DNA from: Chromohalobacter canadensis
Lineage (GTDB): Bacteria > Pseudomonadota > Gammaproteobacteria > Pseudomonadales > Halomonadaceae
Length of the DNA stretch: 64,000 nucleotides
Direction of reading: 5' to 3'
Assembly (NCBI RefSeq): GCF_034479555.1
Contig: NZ_CP140151.1
Location: 3,038,001 to 3,102,000, forward strand
Shown here: positions 7,654-15,919 of the stretch, piece by piece
How positions within the stretch are numbered: position 1 is the stretch's first letter
Layout: each line of letters opens with the position of its first letter
Translations under genes and position numbers: made by a program
The notes under the pieces: generated by a model
The model's input: only the letters and a program-made list of their open reading frames with translations
What the model was told of the DNA's origin: nothing
Databases searched by the model: none

Positions 7654-9297
7654 ATGAAGCATTCTTTGTTATCGCGTTACGGTTTTTTCACGGTGTGCTG
7701 CGTGATCACGCTGGTGACGACGCTCATGGCCATACAGTGGCATGGTGTGTGGCTGGTGCCGTTGGTGAGTGGTGCGTTGGTGCTCCTGGGGATTGCCGAT
7801 CTCTCGCAGCGTGGATATGCGGTACGTCGCAATTACCCTGTCATTGGCAACTTGCGTTATGTCTTTCAGGCGTTACGCCCGGAGTTGCGTCAGTATCTCT
7901 TCGAGGCTGATACCGAGCAGCTGCCGTTTTCCCATGTGCAGCGTAGCTTAGTCTACCAGCGAGCGCGCCAGCATAATGATGCCAAGCCCTTCGGGACATT
8001 GCGCGATGTCTACGCCAATGCCTATGAGTATATCGGCCATTCGATGGAAACGGCGCCAGTGGCGGAGCCGGACGATTTTCGTCTGACCGTCGGTAACGAC
8101 CAGTGCGCCCAGCCTTATGAGATTTCGCTATTCAATATCTCGGCGATGAGCTTCGGTGCACTGAGCGCCAATGCGATTCGCGCCCTCAACAAGGGCGCCC
8201 GGCTTGGACGCTTCGCGCATGACACCGGGGAAGGGGGCATCAGTCCGTATCATCGCGAACATGGCGGTGATCTGATCTGGGAACTCGGCAGTGGTTATTT
8301 CGGCTGTCGTACGCTGGCTGGCGAGTTCGACCCGAAGCGCTTCGCCGAGCAGGCCAGCGATGCGCAAGTCAAAATGATCGAGGTCAAACTCAGCCAGGGC
8401 GCCAAGCCCGGTCACGGAGGGCTGCTCCCGGCGGATAAGATTACGCCGGAAATCGCCCAGACGCGGGAGGTCCCTCAAGGAGAGGACTGTCTCTCGCCGG
8501 CCAGCCATCCAGCGTTCTCGACGCCGCTCGAGATGCTTGATTTCATCGCGCAATTGCGTGAGCTTTCAGGCGGTAAGCCGGTCGGCTTCAAGCTGTGTCT
8601 CGGCCAACCCTGGCAGTTCATGGCCATCGTCAAAGCGATGCTCGAAACCGAGATTGTGCCCGATTTTATCGTCGTCGATGGCAGTGAAGGGGGCACGGGC
8701 GCAGCTCCGGTCGAGTTCTCCGATCATCTGGGAGCGCCATTGCGTGAAGGGCTCTTGTTCGTGCACAACACGCTGGTCGGCGTAGGGCTGCGTGAGCAGA
8801 TTCGTCTCGGAGCGAGCGGCAAGATCATCAGCGCTTTCGATATCGCTCGGGTCATGGCCATGGGCGCCGATTGGGTCAATGCCGCACGCGGGTACATGTT
8901 TGCGCTGGGCTGTATACAATCGCAAAGCTGTCATACCAACCGCTGCCCGACGGGAGTGGCTACCCAGGACCCGCTACGCCAGAAGGCATTGGTGGTCGGC
9001 GACAAGGCCGAGCAGGTGTATCACTTTCATCACAATACCCTGCATGCCCTGGCAGAAATGATCGCCGCGGCGGGGCTGACGCGCCCGTGGCAGATCACCC
9101 CTGACCACCTCGTGCATCGGGTCTCTGAAAACGAAGTGAAGCTATTCTCTCATCTACATCCGTTCCTGGAGCCTGGCGAGTTGTTGCGCGACCCCGATCA
9201 GCGCCCATTCTATGGGCGTATCTGGCGCATGGCGCAGGCCAAGAGCTTCGCTCCCATGCAGTTGGCTGATGCGCCGAGTGGGGCGACGGCTGCGTAG
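7654..9297 (+). CDS. Membrane-anchored FMN-binding glutamate synthase-family protein
   Basis: A 547-aa protein with two N-terminal transmembrane helices (about residues 8-50) joined to a glutamate synthase alpha-type TIM barrel. The barrel shows FNISAMSFGALS, GEGGISPYH, AKPGHGG and GSEGGTGAAP, the FMN and substrate loops of GltB-type domains. It also has a cysteine cluster C-x5-C-x4-C (near GCIQSQSCHTNRCPTGV) for an Fe-S centre. There is no amidotransferase domain, so it is not a complete GOGAT; the reaction is unknown. An AGGA eight bases before the ATG at 7654 is preferred over 7621. Confidence 0.82.
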   Translation: MKHSLLSRYGFFTVCCVITLVTTLMAIQWHGVWLVPLVSGALVLLGIADLSQRGYAVRRNYPVIGNLRYVFQALRPELRQYLFEADTEQLPFSHVQRSLVYQRARQHNDAKPFGTLRDVYANAYEYIGHSMETAPVAEPDDFRLTVGNDQCAQPYEISLFNISAMSFGALSANAIRALNKGARLGRFAHDTGEGGISPYHREHGGDLIWELGSGYFGCRTLAGEFDPKRFAEQASDAQVKMIEVKLSQGAKPGHGGLLPADKITPEIAQTREVPQGEDCLSPASHPAFSTPLEMLDFIAQLRELSGGKPVGFKLCLGQPWQFMAIVKAMLETEIVPDFIVVDGSEGGTGAAPVEFSDHLGAPLREGLLFVHNTLVGVGLREQIRLGASGKIISAFDIARVMAMGADWVNAARGYMFALGCIQSQSCHTNRCPTGVATQDPLRQKALVVGDKAEQVYHFHHNTLHALAEMIAAAGLTRPWQITPDHLVHRVSENEVKLFSHLHPFLEPGELLRDPDQRPFYGRIWRMAQAKSFAPMQLADAPSGATAA

Positions 9298-9306
9298 AGG
9301 GTGTTT

Positions 9307-9747
9307 TCAGGCGTCATGACGGTGCTGATGCGGTTCGGGGGCGGCCTTACCTTGAGCGAAGGCGGTCAGGATCGTGCATTGCGTGGCCGCGTGCGGCCCG
9401 CCGCAGCAGGCATCGGTCAGGTGGGCCAGTGCCTGGCGCATGTGATGCAGCTCCGCTAGGCGCGAGTCGATGGCAGCGAGCTTGTCCTCGGCGACGCGCT
9501 TGACCTCCTCGCAGGTGTGCGCATCGGCGTCGACCTGTAGCGAGAGCAGTTCACGAATGTCGGCCAGGGTGAAGCCCAGGCGCTTGGCGCGCAGGATGAA
9601 ATGCAGGCGATCGAGGTTGTCCGCGGCATAGTAACGGTAACCGTTATCGCCGCGTTGTGCGTCGGGGAGTAATCCTTCCTTTTCGTAGTAGCGCAACGTA
9701 TCGACGCTGACGCCGCTACGCTCGGCCAGTTCTCCGATCCTTAGCAT
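9307..9747 (-). CDS. zntR: MerR-family Zn(II)-responsive regulator ZntR
   Basis: A 146-aa MerR-type activator. The N-terminal winged helix (residues 1-70: IGELAERSGVSVDTLRYYEKEGLL) is followed by a dimerisation helix and a metal-binding C-terminus. That C-terminus keeps the ZntR ligand pattern: Cys in HTCEEVK, the adjacent pair in DACCGG, a nearby His, and Cys in TQCTIL. In the family it activates zntA, a Zn/Cd/Pb efflux ATPase. No P-type ATPase gene is in this window, so its target is elsewhere. The start overlaps the end of the upstream DUF1853 gene by 7 bp, suggesting co-transcription. The tail is His-rich (HQHRHDA). Confidence 0.85.
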   Translation of the reverse strand: MLRIGELAERSGVSVDTLRYYEKEGLLPDAQRGDNGYRYYAADNLDRLHFILRAKRLGFTLADIRELLSLQVDADAHTCEEVKRVAEDKLAAIDSRLAELHHMRQALAHLTDACCGGPHAATQCTILTAFAQGKAAPEPHQHRHDA

Positions 9748-10817
9748 GGTGGGAATCCCTCCCTATGGTGGGCGTAAGTAGGTGGCAGTGGCAGGCTGCG
9801 CGGCCAGTCATCGGGCACGATGAAAAAACGCCGCTGTGAGCCGTCGGGAGCCTGTAGATGATATTGCCGTGGTGCGTTGGTGCCCGTGAAATGCGCCTTG
9901 AGCTCGACTTCCAGGCTCTCCAGCGAGCGATATGTCTCGCATCCGGGGAGCGCAAGCCAATGCGGCTTGTGAAGCGGGGCACCCAGGGTCCCCGGCGGCA
10001 AGTTGTCACGCAGTATCGGCCAGTCTTGCCATGTCAGCCAATTGCCATGCGTGGCGGTGGTGCGTGCCGGATGCGGTGCCGCTATCGTGATGGGCCAAGG
10101 GTAAAACAGCATCCCTAGCATGGCTGCACGCTGTCGAAGTGATCTTGGGTCAATACCCAGCGCGTTCAAGCGTGCCATCGAGAGCGTATGATGGGCCAGG
10201 GGCAACTGATGATGGCCGGTATGGGCATGCTTGCGCGCCAGCGAGTCGGCGCAGCCGGGTCCGATCCAGCGTGCCGGGTTGCGCTCTTCGCCAGGTCCTT
10301 CGCGAAGTCCCAGATAATATTTGATGGCTAGTTCAAGATGGATGGGCTGTCCCTGGGTATCGGCATAGATCACATCCAGCTCACCGAGGGTACGGCCGGC
10401 TTCGCGAATCGCGATGTTGGTAGCCAGTAGGCGTGTCGCTGGGGCAAGGTCGAGCAGGGCGTGCCAGAGACGCTCATGATAATGCCCCAGGCGTCGCGGT
10501 GGCGTCGCGCTGATATAAGGCATGAGCCGTTGCGGCTCGGCGTCGAGTGCATGCAGCCAAGCCTTTCTGCACGAGGCGTCGCCAAGCCCGAGCTCCTCGA
10601 GGGTCGGTCGGCCCGGGTAATCGCTGTCGATGATATCCGGTGCATGCAATAGCCAAGCGAGGTCCCGCACCCAAGGGTGATTAAGCGATGTCGATTCGTC
10701 TTCCCGCGCGGGCGTGGCGGCATTGAGCAGTACTTGCGTCATTTCGTCGTCATGTGTGAGGCGCCTGTCTTCAACTGATATGCTTTTTTCATACTTATCT
10801 GAATCTGTACTCTCCAT
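9741..10817 (-). CDS. DUF1853 family protein
   Basis: A 358-aa soluble protein of unknown function matching DUF1853. Recognisable blocks are WVRDLAWLLHAPD near the N-terminus, LGHYHERLWHALL, GRTLGELDVI, HLELAIKYYLG, and a C-terminal RRFFIVPDDWP. The GELD...ELAIK succession resembles the core of PD-(D/E)XK nuclease folds, but the acidic residue usually two before the Lys is Ala; treat this as a weak hint. AGGGG before the ATG at 10817 sets the start. It is the first gene of a probable DUF1853-zntR unit, divergent from the MocR gene. Confidence 0.7.
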   Translation of the reverse strand: MESTDSDKYEKSISVEDRRLTHDDEMTQVLLNAATPAREDESTSLNHPWVRDLAWLLHAPDIIDSDYPGRPTLEELGLGDASCRKAWLHALDAEPQRLMPYISATPPRRLGHYHERLWHALLDLAPATRLLATNIAIREAGRTLGELDVIYADTQGQPIHLELAIKYYLGLREGPGEERNPARWIGPGCADSLARKHAHTGHHQLPLAHHTLSMARLNALGIDPRSLRQRAAMLGMLFYPWPITIAAPHPARTTATHGNWLTWQDWPILRDNLPPGTLGAPLHKPHWLALPGCETYRSLESLEVELKAHFTGTNAPRQYHLQAPDGSQRRFFIVPDDWPRSLPLPPTYAHHREGFPPC

Positions 10818-10908
10818 GGTATTCCCCTGACAATATCTCCAGTCGCAAGACAATGCGAACCCGTTGCCGTTGCGTTTAAACAGGTATTGAGTGTTGTCGG
10901 AGGTGGAC

Positions 10909-12372
10909 ATGAAGCGTTATCAACATCTGGCCGAAGCACTTGAGTCTTCAATTCTCTCTGGTGCGTTGCATGCCGGGGATCGTCTGCCTTCGATTCGTGC
11001 TGCCAGCATCAGCCGTAACGTCAGTCCCACGACTGTGTTCAAGGCGTATTATCTGCTGGAAGCCAAAGGACTTATCCGGGCGCGTGATCGCTCAGGATTC
11101 TATGTCGTTGGGCCGGAAGGCACCCGTCCGCCGGAAATCGAGATGACCAGCGCGCCTGACGAGCGTGTATTCAATGTCGATGTCAGCGATCGTGTTCTCC
11201 AGGTGCTAGGCGCCACTATGCGCCGCGACCTGGTGCCTTTGGGGTCTGCACTGCCGAGTCCTGAGCTCTATCCTATCCCGAGGCTTTCTCAGGTCATGGC
11301 ATCCACGCTACCCAAGCTGGGTGTCTGGCATACGGTGGATGATTTGAGCCCCGGTAGTGCTCAACTGCGTCATGCTATTTCACTGCGCTATCACGCGGAT
11401 GGTATGCAAGTTTATGCGGATGATCTCGTAGTGACCAATGGCGCACTGGAAGCGCTCAATATCTGCCTGGGTGTCGTCACCCAGCCGGGGGATGCGGTCA
11501 TTGTAGAGTCCCCTACCTTTTATGCCGCGCTCCAAGCGCTGGAGCGGAATCACCTACGGGCAATCGAGGTATCGACACATCCACGCGATGGTATTGACCT
11601 GGAGGCGATGGAACGGGCGATACAGCGGTATAAGCCGGCGGCATGCTGGTTGATGACCAACTTCCAGAACCCGTTGGGTAGCCTGATGCCAGAAGACAAG
11701 AAGCGCGATCTTGTCGCGCTACTGCAACGCTATACGCTGCCGATGATCGAGGATGATGTCTATGGTGAGCTTTATTTCGATAGCCGCCGGCCGCTACCTG
11801 CCAAAGCCTTCGACCAAGAAGGCTTGATCATGCACTGCAGCTCATTTTCCAAAAGTCTGGCACCTGGCTGGCGTGTTGGCTGGGTGGCAGGTGGGCGCTA
11901 TACCCAGCACATCATGCGCGACAAACTTTCACTTTCTTTATCGGCATCAGCGCCGGCTCAGGTAGCGCTATCGGCTTACCTGTCACGAAGCGGGTTTGAT
12001 CGGCATTTGCGAACGCTTAGGCACAGGTTTGAATGGCAGCGTAACTGTATGCTGCAAGCGATCACGGCGCATTTCCCTGAAGGTACTCGGACGACATATC
12101 CCGCTGGAGGATATTTTTTATGGGTCGAGTTGCCGAAGTGTGTGGATACTTCGCGGCTACACCAGATGGCGCTGGCCGAAGGTATCAGTATCGCGCCGGG
12201 TAGTATCTTTTCTTCGCACGAGCGTTTTCGCCACTGTCTGCGTTTGAACTATGGCCATCCTTGGGATGAGCGCTTACAGACCGGCATGGAAATTCTCGGG
12301 CGCCTGATCGTCCAGCAGCTGGAATGCGGGGACCACTCGACAGATGAAATCCAGCAAGGAGCGATACCATGA
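10909..12372 (+). CDS. MocR-type GntR/aminotransferase-fold transcriptional regulator
   Basis: A 487-aa fusion of a GntR winged-helix DNA-binding domain (residues 1-70: GDRLPSIRAASISRNVSPTTV) and a fold-type I aminotransferase domain (about 110-470). The PLP-binding Lys is near residue 315, in SSFSKSLAPGWRVGW. MocR proteins sense PLP and amino compounds and usually regulate an adjacent gene. GGAGG six bases before the ATG at 10909 gives the start. Its stop overlaps the ATG of a small membrane protein by four bases, so the two are probably translated together. The first gene of the divergent unit is DUF1853. Confidence 0.87.
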   Translation: MKRYQHLAEALESSILSGALHAGDRLPSIRAASISRNVSPTTVFKAYYLLEAKGLIRARDRSGFYVVGPEGTRPPEIEMTSAPDERVFNVDVSDRVLQVLGATMRRDLVPLGSALPSPELYPIPRLSQVMASTLPKLGVWHTVDDLSPGSAQLRHAISLRYHADGMQVYADDLVVTNGALEALNICLGVVTQPGDAVIVESPTFYAALQALERNHLRAIEVSTHPRDGIDLEAMERAIQRYKPAACWLMTNFQNPLGSLMPEDKKRDLVALLQRYTLPMIEDDVYGELYFDSRRPLPAKAFDQEGLIMHCSSFSKSLAPGWRVGWVAGGRYTQHIMRDKLSLSLSASAPAQVALSAYLSRSGFDRHLRTLRHRFEWQRNCMLQAITAHFPEGTRTTYPAGGYFLWVELPKCVDTSRLHQMALAEGISIAPGSIFSSHERFRHCLRLNYGHPWDERLQTGMEILGRLIVQQLECGDHSTDEIQQGAIP

Positions 12373-12638
12373 GTAAAAAGCCAATGTCGCGTAAACTTAA
12401 AGCGATATTCAAATTCTTCGCGGCTATCCTCGTGATCAACGTAATTGTGGGCGTCGCTGGCATCGCCTTCATGATGCTCTATTACGGTGAGGTCGATGGT
12501 CAGGGGCAGGCAGCGTTGGTGACCTTCATGATCTTGAATACGATCTTTGCGTCGCCCGTGGCCTTGTATCTCTACTGGTGGGAGTTGCACCCCGTGCAGA
12601 CGCCCGAGTCGGATCAGTACAACGACCATAGGCAATGA
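12369..12638 (+). CDS. Small two-helix membrane protein coupled to MocR gene
   Basis: An 89-aa protein I do not recognise, with a basic N-terminus (MSKKPMSRKLK), two transmembrane helices (about 14-38 and 47-67) and a polar tail. Its ATG overlaps the TGA of the MocR gene (ATGA), with AAGGAG upstream inside that gene. Translational coupling suggests a functional link with the regulator, perhaps as a target or accessory membrane protein; this is inference from position only. Confidence 0.7.
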   Translation: MSKKPMSRKLKAIFKFFAAILVINVIVGVAGIAFMMLYYGEVDGQGQAALVTFMILNTIFASPVALYLYWWELHPVQTPESDQYNDHRQ

Positions 12639-12742
12639 GCGAAGATTGCTAATGTTGCAAGCGTTCCGGTTGGGCGCGGTTTGCTCCGCTGCTCGCCAGT
12701 CCGCATAATGACGGGCCGCGACGCCGGCAATGAGACGCTTAC

Positions 12743-13624
12743 ATGCAGCCATTCAAGACCATTGGCCTGATCGGGCGATTGGGCAACCCCAACGCGGTAG
12801 AGACGCTCAAGCGGCTGCTCCGCTTTCTCGGTGCTCGCCAACTCAATGTGATCGTTGAGGAACGCACTGCTACGGTATTGCCCAATCATGGTTATCCCGA
12901 GGTGAGTCGTCGCCAATTGGGTGAGCGCTGCGACCTGGCGATCGTGGTCGGCGGCGATGGCAGTCTGTTGGGCGCTGCGCGGGAGTTGTGCGCTACGGGT
13001 ACGCCGGTAGTGGGTATCAATCGGGGGCGGTTGGGGTTTTTGACCGATATCTCGCCGGATGAAGTCGAAGAGCGCATCGGCGAAGTGCTCGATGGGCACT
13101 TCGAGAGCGAGCGTCGTTTCCTGTTGGAGGCGGAAGTGTTCCGCGCCGGCGAACAGGTCGGTACGGCCTCGGGACTCAACGATGTCGTCATCCATCCTGG
13201 CAAGGCTGCGCGGATGATCGAGTTCGAGTTGTTCATCGACGGTCAGTTCGTCTACAGCCAACGCAGCGACGGGTTGATCATCGCCACGCCGACCGGCTCT
13301 ACTGCTTATGCCTTGTCGGGAGGTGGCCCGATCGTGCATCCCCGGCTCGAGGCCATCACGCTGGTGCCGATGTTTCCACATACGTTGTCGAGTCGGCCGA
13401 TCGTCATTGATGCGGCCAGCGAGATCACGGTGCATATCGGTGAAACCAACCACGCGTATCCGCATGTCAGTTGTGACGGCCAGACCCAGGTGGTTTCCAA
13501 GCCCGGCGACCGCCTGGTCGTGCGCCGCAAACGGGAACGGCTGACACTGCTTCATCCGCATGGGCACAACTATTTCGAGGCCTGTCGCACCAAGCTCGGC
13601 TGGAGCAGCCGGATGGGGGAGTGA
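12743..13624 (+). CDS. nadK: NAD kinase
   Basis: A 293-aa cytosolic enzyme that phosphorylates NAD at the 2'-OH of the adenosine ribose to make NADP. Diagnostic motifs: GGDGS near residue 70 (catalytic Asp), INRGRLGFLTDI, the substrate-binding LND around 148, and GSTAYALSGGGPI near 190. Length is normal for the bacterial family. The metallophosphoesterase gene follows after one base, an arrangement also found in pseudomonads. Confidence 0.95.
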   Translation: MQPFKTIGLIGRLGNPNAVETLKRLLRFLGARQLNVIVEERTATVLPNHGYPEVSRRQLGERCDLAIVVGGDGSLLGAARELCATGTPVVGINRGRLGFLTDISPDEVEERIGEVLDGHFESERRFLLEAEVFRAGEQVGTASGLNDVVIHPGKAARMIEFELFIDGQFVYSQRSDGLIIATPTGSTAYALSGGGPIVHPRLEAITLVPMFPHTLSSRPIVIDAASEITVHIGETNHAYPHVSCDGQTQVVSKPGDRLVVRRKRERLTLLHPHGHNYFEACRTKLGWSSRMGE

Positions 13625-13625
13625 C

Positions 13626-14633
13626 ATGACGCTGATTCGACAGGATCTCGACGGCTACGATCTGATCGGCGACGTGCATGGATGTGGCGCCTCGCTGGCC
13701 GTGTTACTGGAAAAGCTCGGGTATTCCTATCGAGAGGGCGTGTATCGTCATCCGCGTCGTCGAGTGATCTTTCTGGGCGATTTGATCGATCGCGGCCCGC
13801 GCATTCGACTGGCGCTGAATATCGCGCGTGACATGGTCGAGGCGGGCGAGGCGGATATCGTGATGGGCAATCACGAATACAATGCCCTGGCGTATTGTCG
13901 CCGAGCGCCGCCAGAATGGGCCGGGGAGTGGCTGCGTGAGCATTCGCCGCGCCACAATCGCATCATCAACGAGACGTTGGCACAGTTTCGCGATCATCCC
14001 CAGGAGTGGCAGTCTCATCTCGACTGGTTCATGACGATGCCGTTGTGCCTCGAGCGTGACGGACTACGGGTGGTGCATGCCTGCTGGGACCATGATCTCA
14101 TCGCGCCATTTCTGGCGCAGTGCCCCGATGGTTGCATGAGCGAGGAATTCTTTTACGATTCGGCGTGTCCGGGCACATTCGCTTTTCGTGTCATGGATCG
14201 CCTGACGCGCGGCCCCTCCCTGCCGCTGCCGGCGGGCCTACGGATCTACTCCGGCGACGGCTTCACGCGCACGAGTTTCCGTGCCCATTTCTGGGCGCGG
14301 GCCCCTTTGACCTACGGTGATGTGGTCTTCCAGCCCGATAACCTGCCCGATGATCTCGAGAATCAGCCCTTGAGCACGGAAGAGCGACAGCGACTGCCTT
14401 ATTACGGACCGGAGGAGCCGCCGTTATTCATTGGCCACTATTGGTGCGAGGGGGTTCCGGCGTTGCCGGCACCGAATATTGCTTGTCTCGATTACAGCGC
14501 GGTGAAATACGGACGTCTGGTGGCCTATCGCTGGGAAGGTGAGCAGCGTCTGGATGCCAATCACTTCGTGTGGGTCGATGTGGCGCGTGAGGGATCGGTG
14601 CCCCCGGCGCCCGATGACATCGCGCTGGCGTGA
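13626..14633 (+). CDS. Calcineurin-like metallophosphoesterase (PrpE/ApaH-like)
   Basis: A 335-aa predicted phosphatase with the full calcineurin metal-ligand series: GDVHG (Asp16, His18), GDLIDRGP around 52, and GNHEYNA around 83, with later histidines (HACWDHD, IGHYW). The closest recognisable relatives are bis(5'-nucleosyl)-tetraphosphatase and PrpE types; the substrate is unproven. The start at 13626 lies one base after the nadK stop and has GGGGAG upstream. An in-frame ATG at 13560 would overlap nadK and is rejected. Likely co-transcribed with nadK. Confidence 0.83.
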   Translation: MTLIRQDLDGYDLIGDVHGCGASLAVLLEKLGYSYREGVYRHPRRRVIFLGDLIDRGPRIRLALNIARDMVEAGEADIVMGNHEYNALAYCRRAPPEWAGEWLREHSPRHNRIINETLAQFRDHPQEWQSHLDWFMTMPLCLERDGLRVVHACWDHDLIAPFLAQCPDGCMSEEFFYDSACPGTFAFRVMDRLTRGPSLPLPAGLRIYSGDGFTRTSFRAHFWARAPLTYGDVVFQPDNLPDDLENQPLSTEERQRLPYYGPEEPPLFIGHYWCEGVPALPAPNIACLDYSAVKYGRLVAYRWEGEQRLDANHFVWVDVAREGSVPPAPDDIALA

Positions 14634-14731
14634 GGGACAGAAAAAAGTTGAAAAAAATTTCGTTGCGCCGGGAACTCATCGCGGTGGGGCGTCGTCAGAG
14701 TAAGTGTTCCCTTGAATGATCCCTTGCTCTT

Positions 14732-14760
14732 GTCCGGCGGCCCCCTCCGCCGGACTTTTT
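14732..14760 (+). terminator. Intrinsic terminator upstream of rhomboid gene
   Basis: A 9-bp perfect GC-rich stem with a 6-base loop followed by TTTTTCTTTT. It ends the nadK/phosphoesterase unit. Its position inside an upstream in-frame extension also argues that the rhomboid gene starts later, at 14802. Confidence 0.85.
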
Positions 14761-14801
14761 CTTTTGTGCGTTCGTCTGCGGTACTGAAAGGGACCCCGCC
14801 C

Positions 14802-15656
14802 ATGTACAAACTGATGGAATTGCCTCTTCAACAGGATATCGTCGCGCTGCGTCGATCGTTGTGGGCGCATCGTATCGGCCATCAAGTGACCGAAGAGGAG
14901 GCGGTTCAGGTGCTATGGCTGGCCGATCCGCGTCAGCGTGATGAGGCGGCGCACCTGATCGAGCAATGGCATCGTGGCGAGTTGGCCGAGCGTCCCGCCC
15001 AGGCCACGAAACGCCGTTCGTCTGGCATGCTCGGCAGTGCCTTTACTCAGGCACCAATGGCGGCTGCCTGCGTGGCATTGTGTGTGGCGGTCTTCGCCTT
15101 GATGGCGCTGTTCGGTGACCGCGTGGTCGCCGCACTGACCTTCGTGCCCGTCGATGCCGTGTCCGGACGCTTGACGGTCGGCACCTTGGGAGATTCCTTG
15201 GCCAGCGGTCAGATATGGCGCCTGGTGTCGCCGGCGTTGATGCATTTCGGCTGGATGCACCTAGTCTTCAACATGCTGTGGCTATGGTATTTCGGACGCC
15301 AGGTCGAGGCCCTGCAAGGCCCTGCGCGCCTAATCATACTCGCCGTCGTGGCGGCATTCGTCTCCAACCTGGCGCAATACGCCACGGGGACCGTGCTGTT
15401 CGGCGGCATGTCTGGAGTCGACTATGCCTTGCTGGGGTATGTCTGGCTGATGGCCCGTCGGGCCCCGGAAAGCGGATTTTTCGTGCCCCAGATGCTGGTG
15501 GTGTTCATGCTTGCCTGGATGGTCTTCACGATGACCGACATGGCAGGCTTGTTTGGATTCGGCAACGTTGCCAACGAGGCGCACCTGGGCGGTCTGTTGG
15601 TCGGGCTGGTCGTGGGATGGTGGGCCGGTGGACGTGCCGCGAGAGGAGAGCGTTAG
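14802..15656 (+). CDS. glpG: Rhomboid intramembrane serine protease, GlpG-like
   Basis: A 284-aa protein with a cytosolic N-terminal domain of about 85 residues and six transmembrane helices. The catalytic dyad is Ser204 in GMSGVDYALLGY and His261 in NEAHLGG. The conserved HFGWMHLVFNM block supplies the oxyanion-side His and Asn. Family members cleave transmembrane helices within the inner membrane. The start at 14802 has AAGGGA upstream and avoids a reading frame that would run through the preceding terminator. It is followed by, and overlaps by one base, a DUF1315 gene. Confidence 0.88.
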   Translation: MYKLMELPLQQDIVALRRSLWAHRIGHQVTEEEAVQVLWLADPRQRDEAAHLIEQWHRGELAERPAQATKRRSSGMLGSAFTQAPMAAACVALCVAVFALMALFGDRVVAALTFVPVDAVSGRLTVGTLGDSLASGQIWRLVSPALMHFGWMHLVFNMLWLWYFGRQVEALQGPARLIILAVVAAFVSNLAQYATGTVLFGGMSGVDYALLGYVWLMARRAPESGFFVPQMLVVFMLAWMVFTMTDMAGLFGFGNVANEAHLGGLLVGLVVGWWAGGRAARGER

Positions 15657-15919
15657 TGAGTGACATGACCTTCGACAAGATGGTGGCGCAGATGACACCC
15701 GCCATGTACGACAGCTTCAAGCAGGCGATTGCGTTGCGTAAATGGCCGGATGGACAGCGCTTGAGCCAAGAGCAGACCGAGCTGTGCCTCGAGGCGGTGA
15801 TGAAATACGAAGTCGCCCACGGTATCCCTGAAGACGAGCGAGTGGGCTATCTTGAGCGCGGCGGTTGTGGCACTAACGATGAAACCGGCGAGTCCGATGC
15901 CATCAAGTGGATGAACTGA
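15656..15919 (+). CDS. DUF1315 (YeaC) family protein
   Basis: An 87-aa protein of the YeaC/DUF1315 family, function unknown. Its conserved core is MYDSFKQAIALRKWPDG followed by QTELCLEAVMKYE. It starts with GTG at 15656, overlapping the rhomboid stop by one base, with GAGGAG seven bases upstream; the next ATG is at 15665. The C-terminal GGCGTNDETG has a single cysteine. It is the middle gene of a tightly packed rhomboid/DUF1315/DUF2797 unit. Confidence 0.8.
   Translation: MSDMTFDKMVAQMTPAMYDSFKQAIALRKWPDGQRLSQEQTELCLEAVMKYEVAHGIPEDERVGYLERGGCGTNDETGESDAIKWMN

Noticed and set aside
12614..13627. A 337-codon minus-strand frame opposite nadK
   Set aside because: nadK has all of its catalytic motifs; the antisense frame has none.
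15215..15919. An alternative long start for the DUF1315 gene inside the rhomboid gene
   Set aside because: That reading would overlap most of the rhomboid catalytic domain; the GTG at 15656 has a proper ribosome site.
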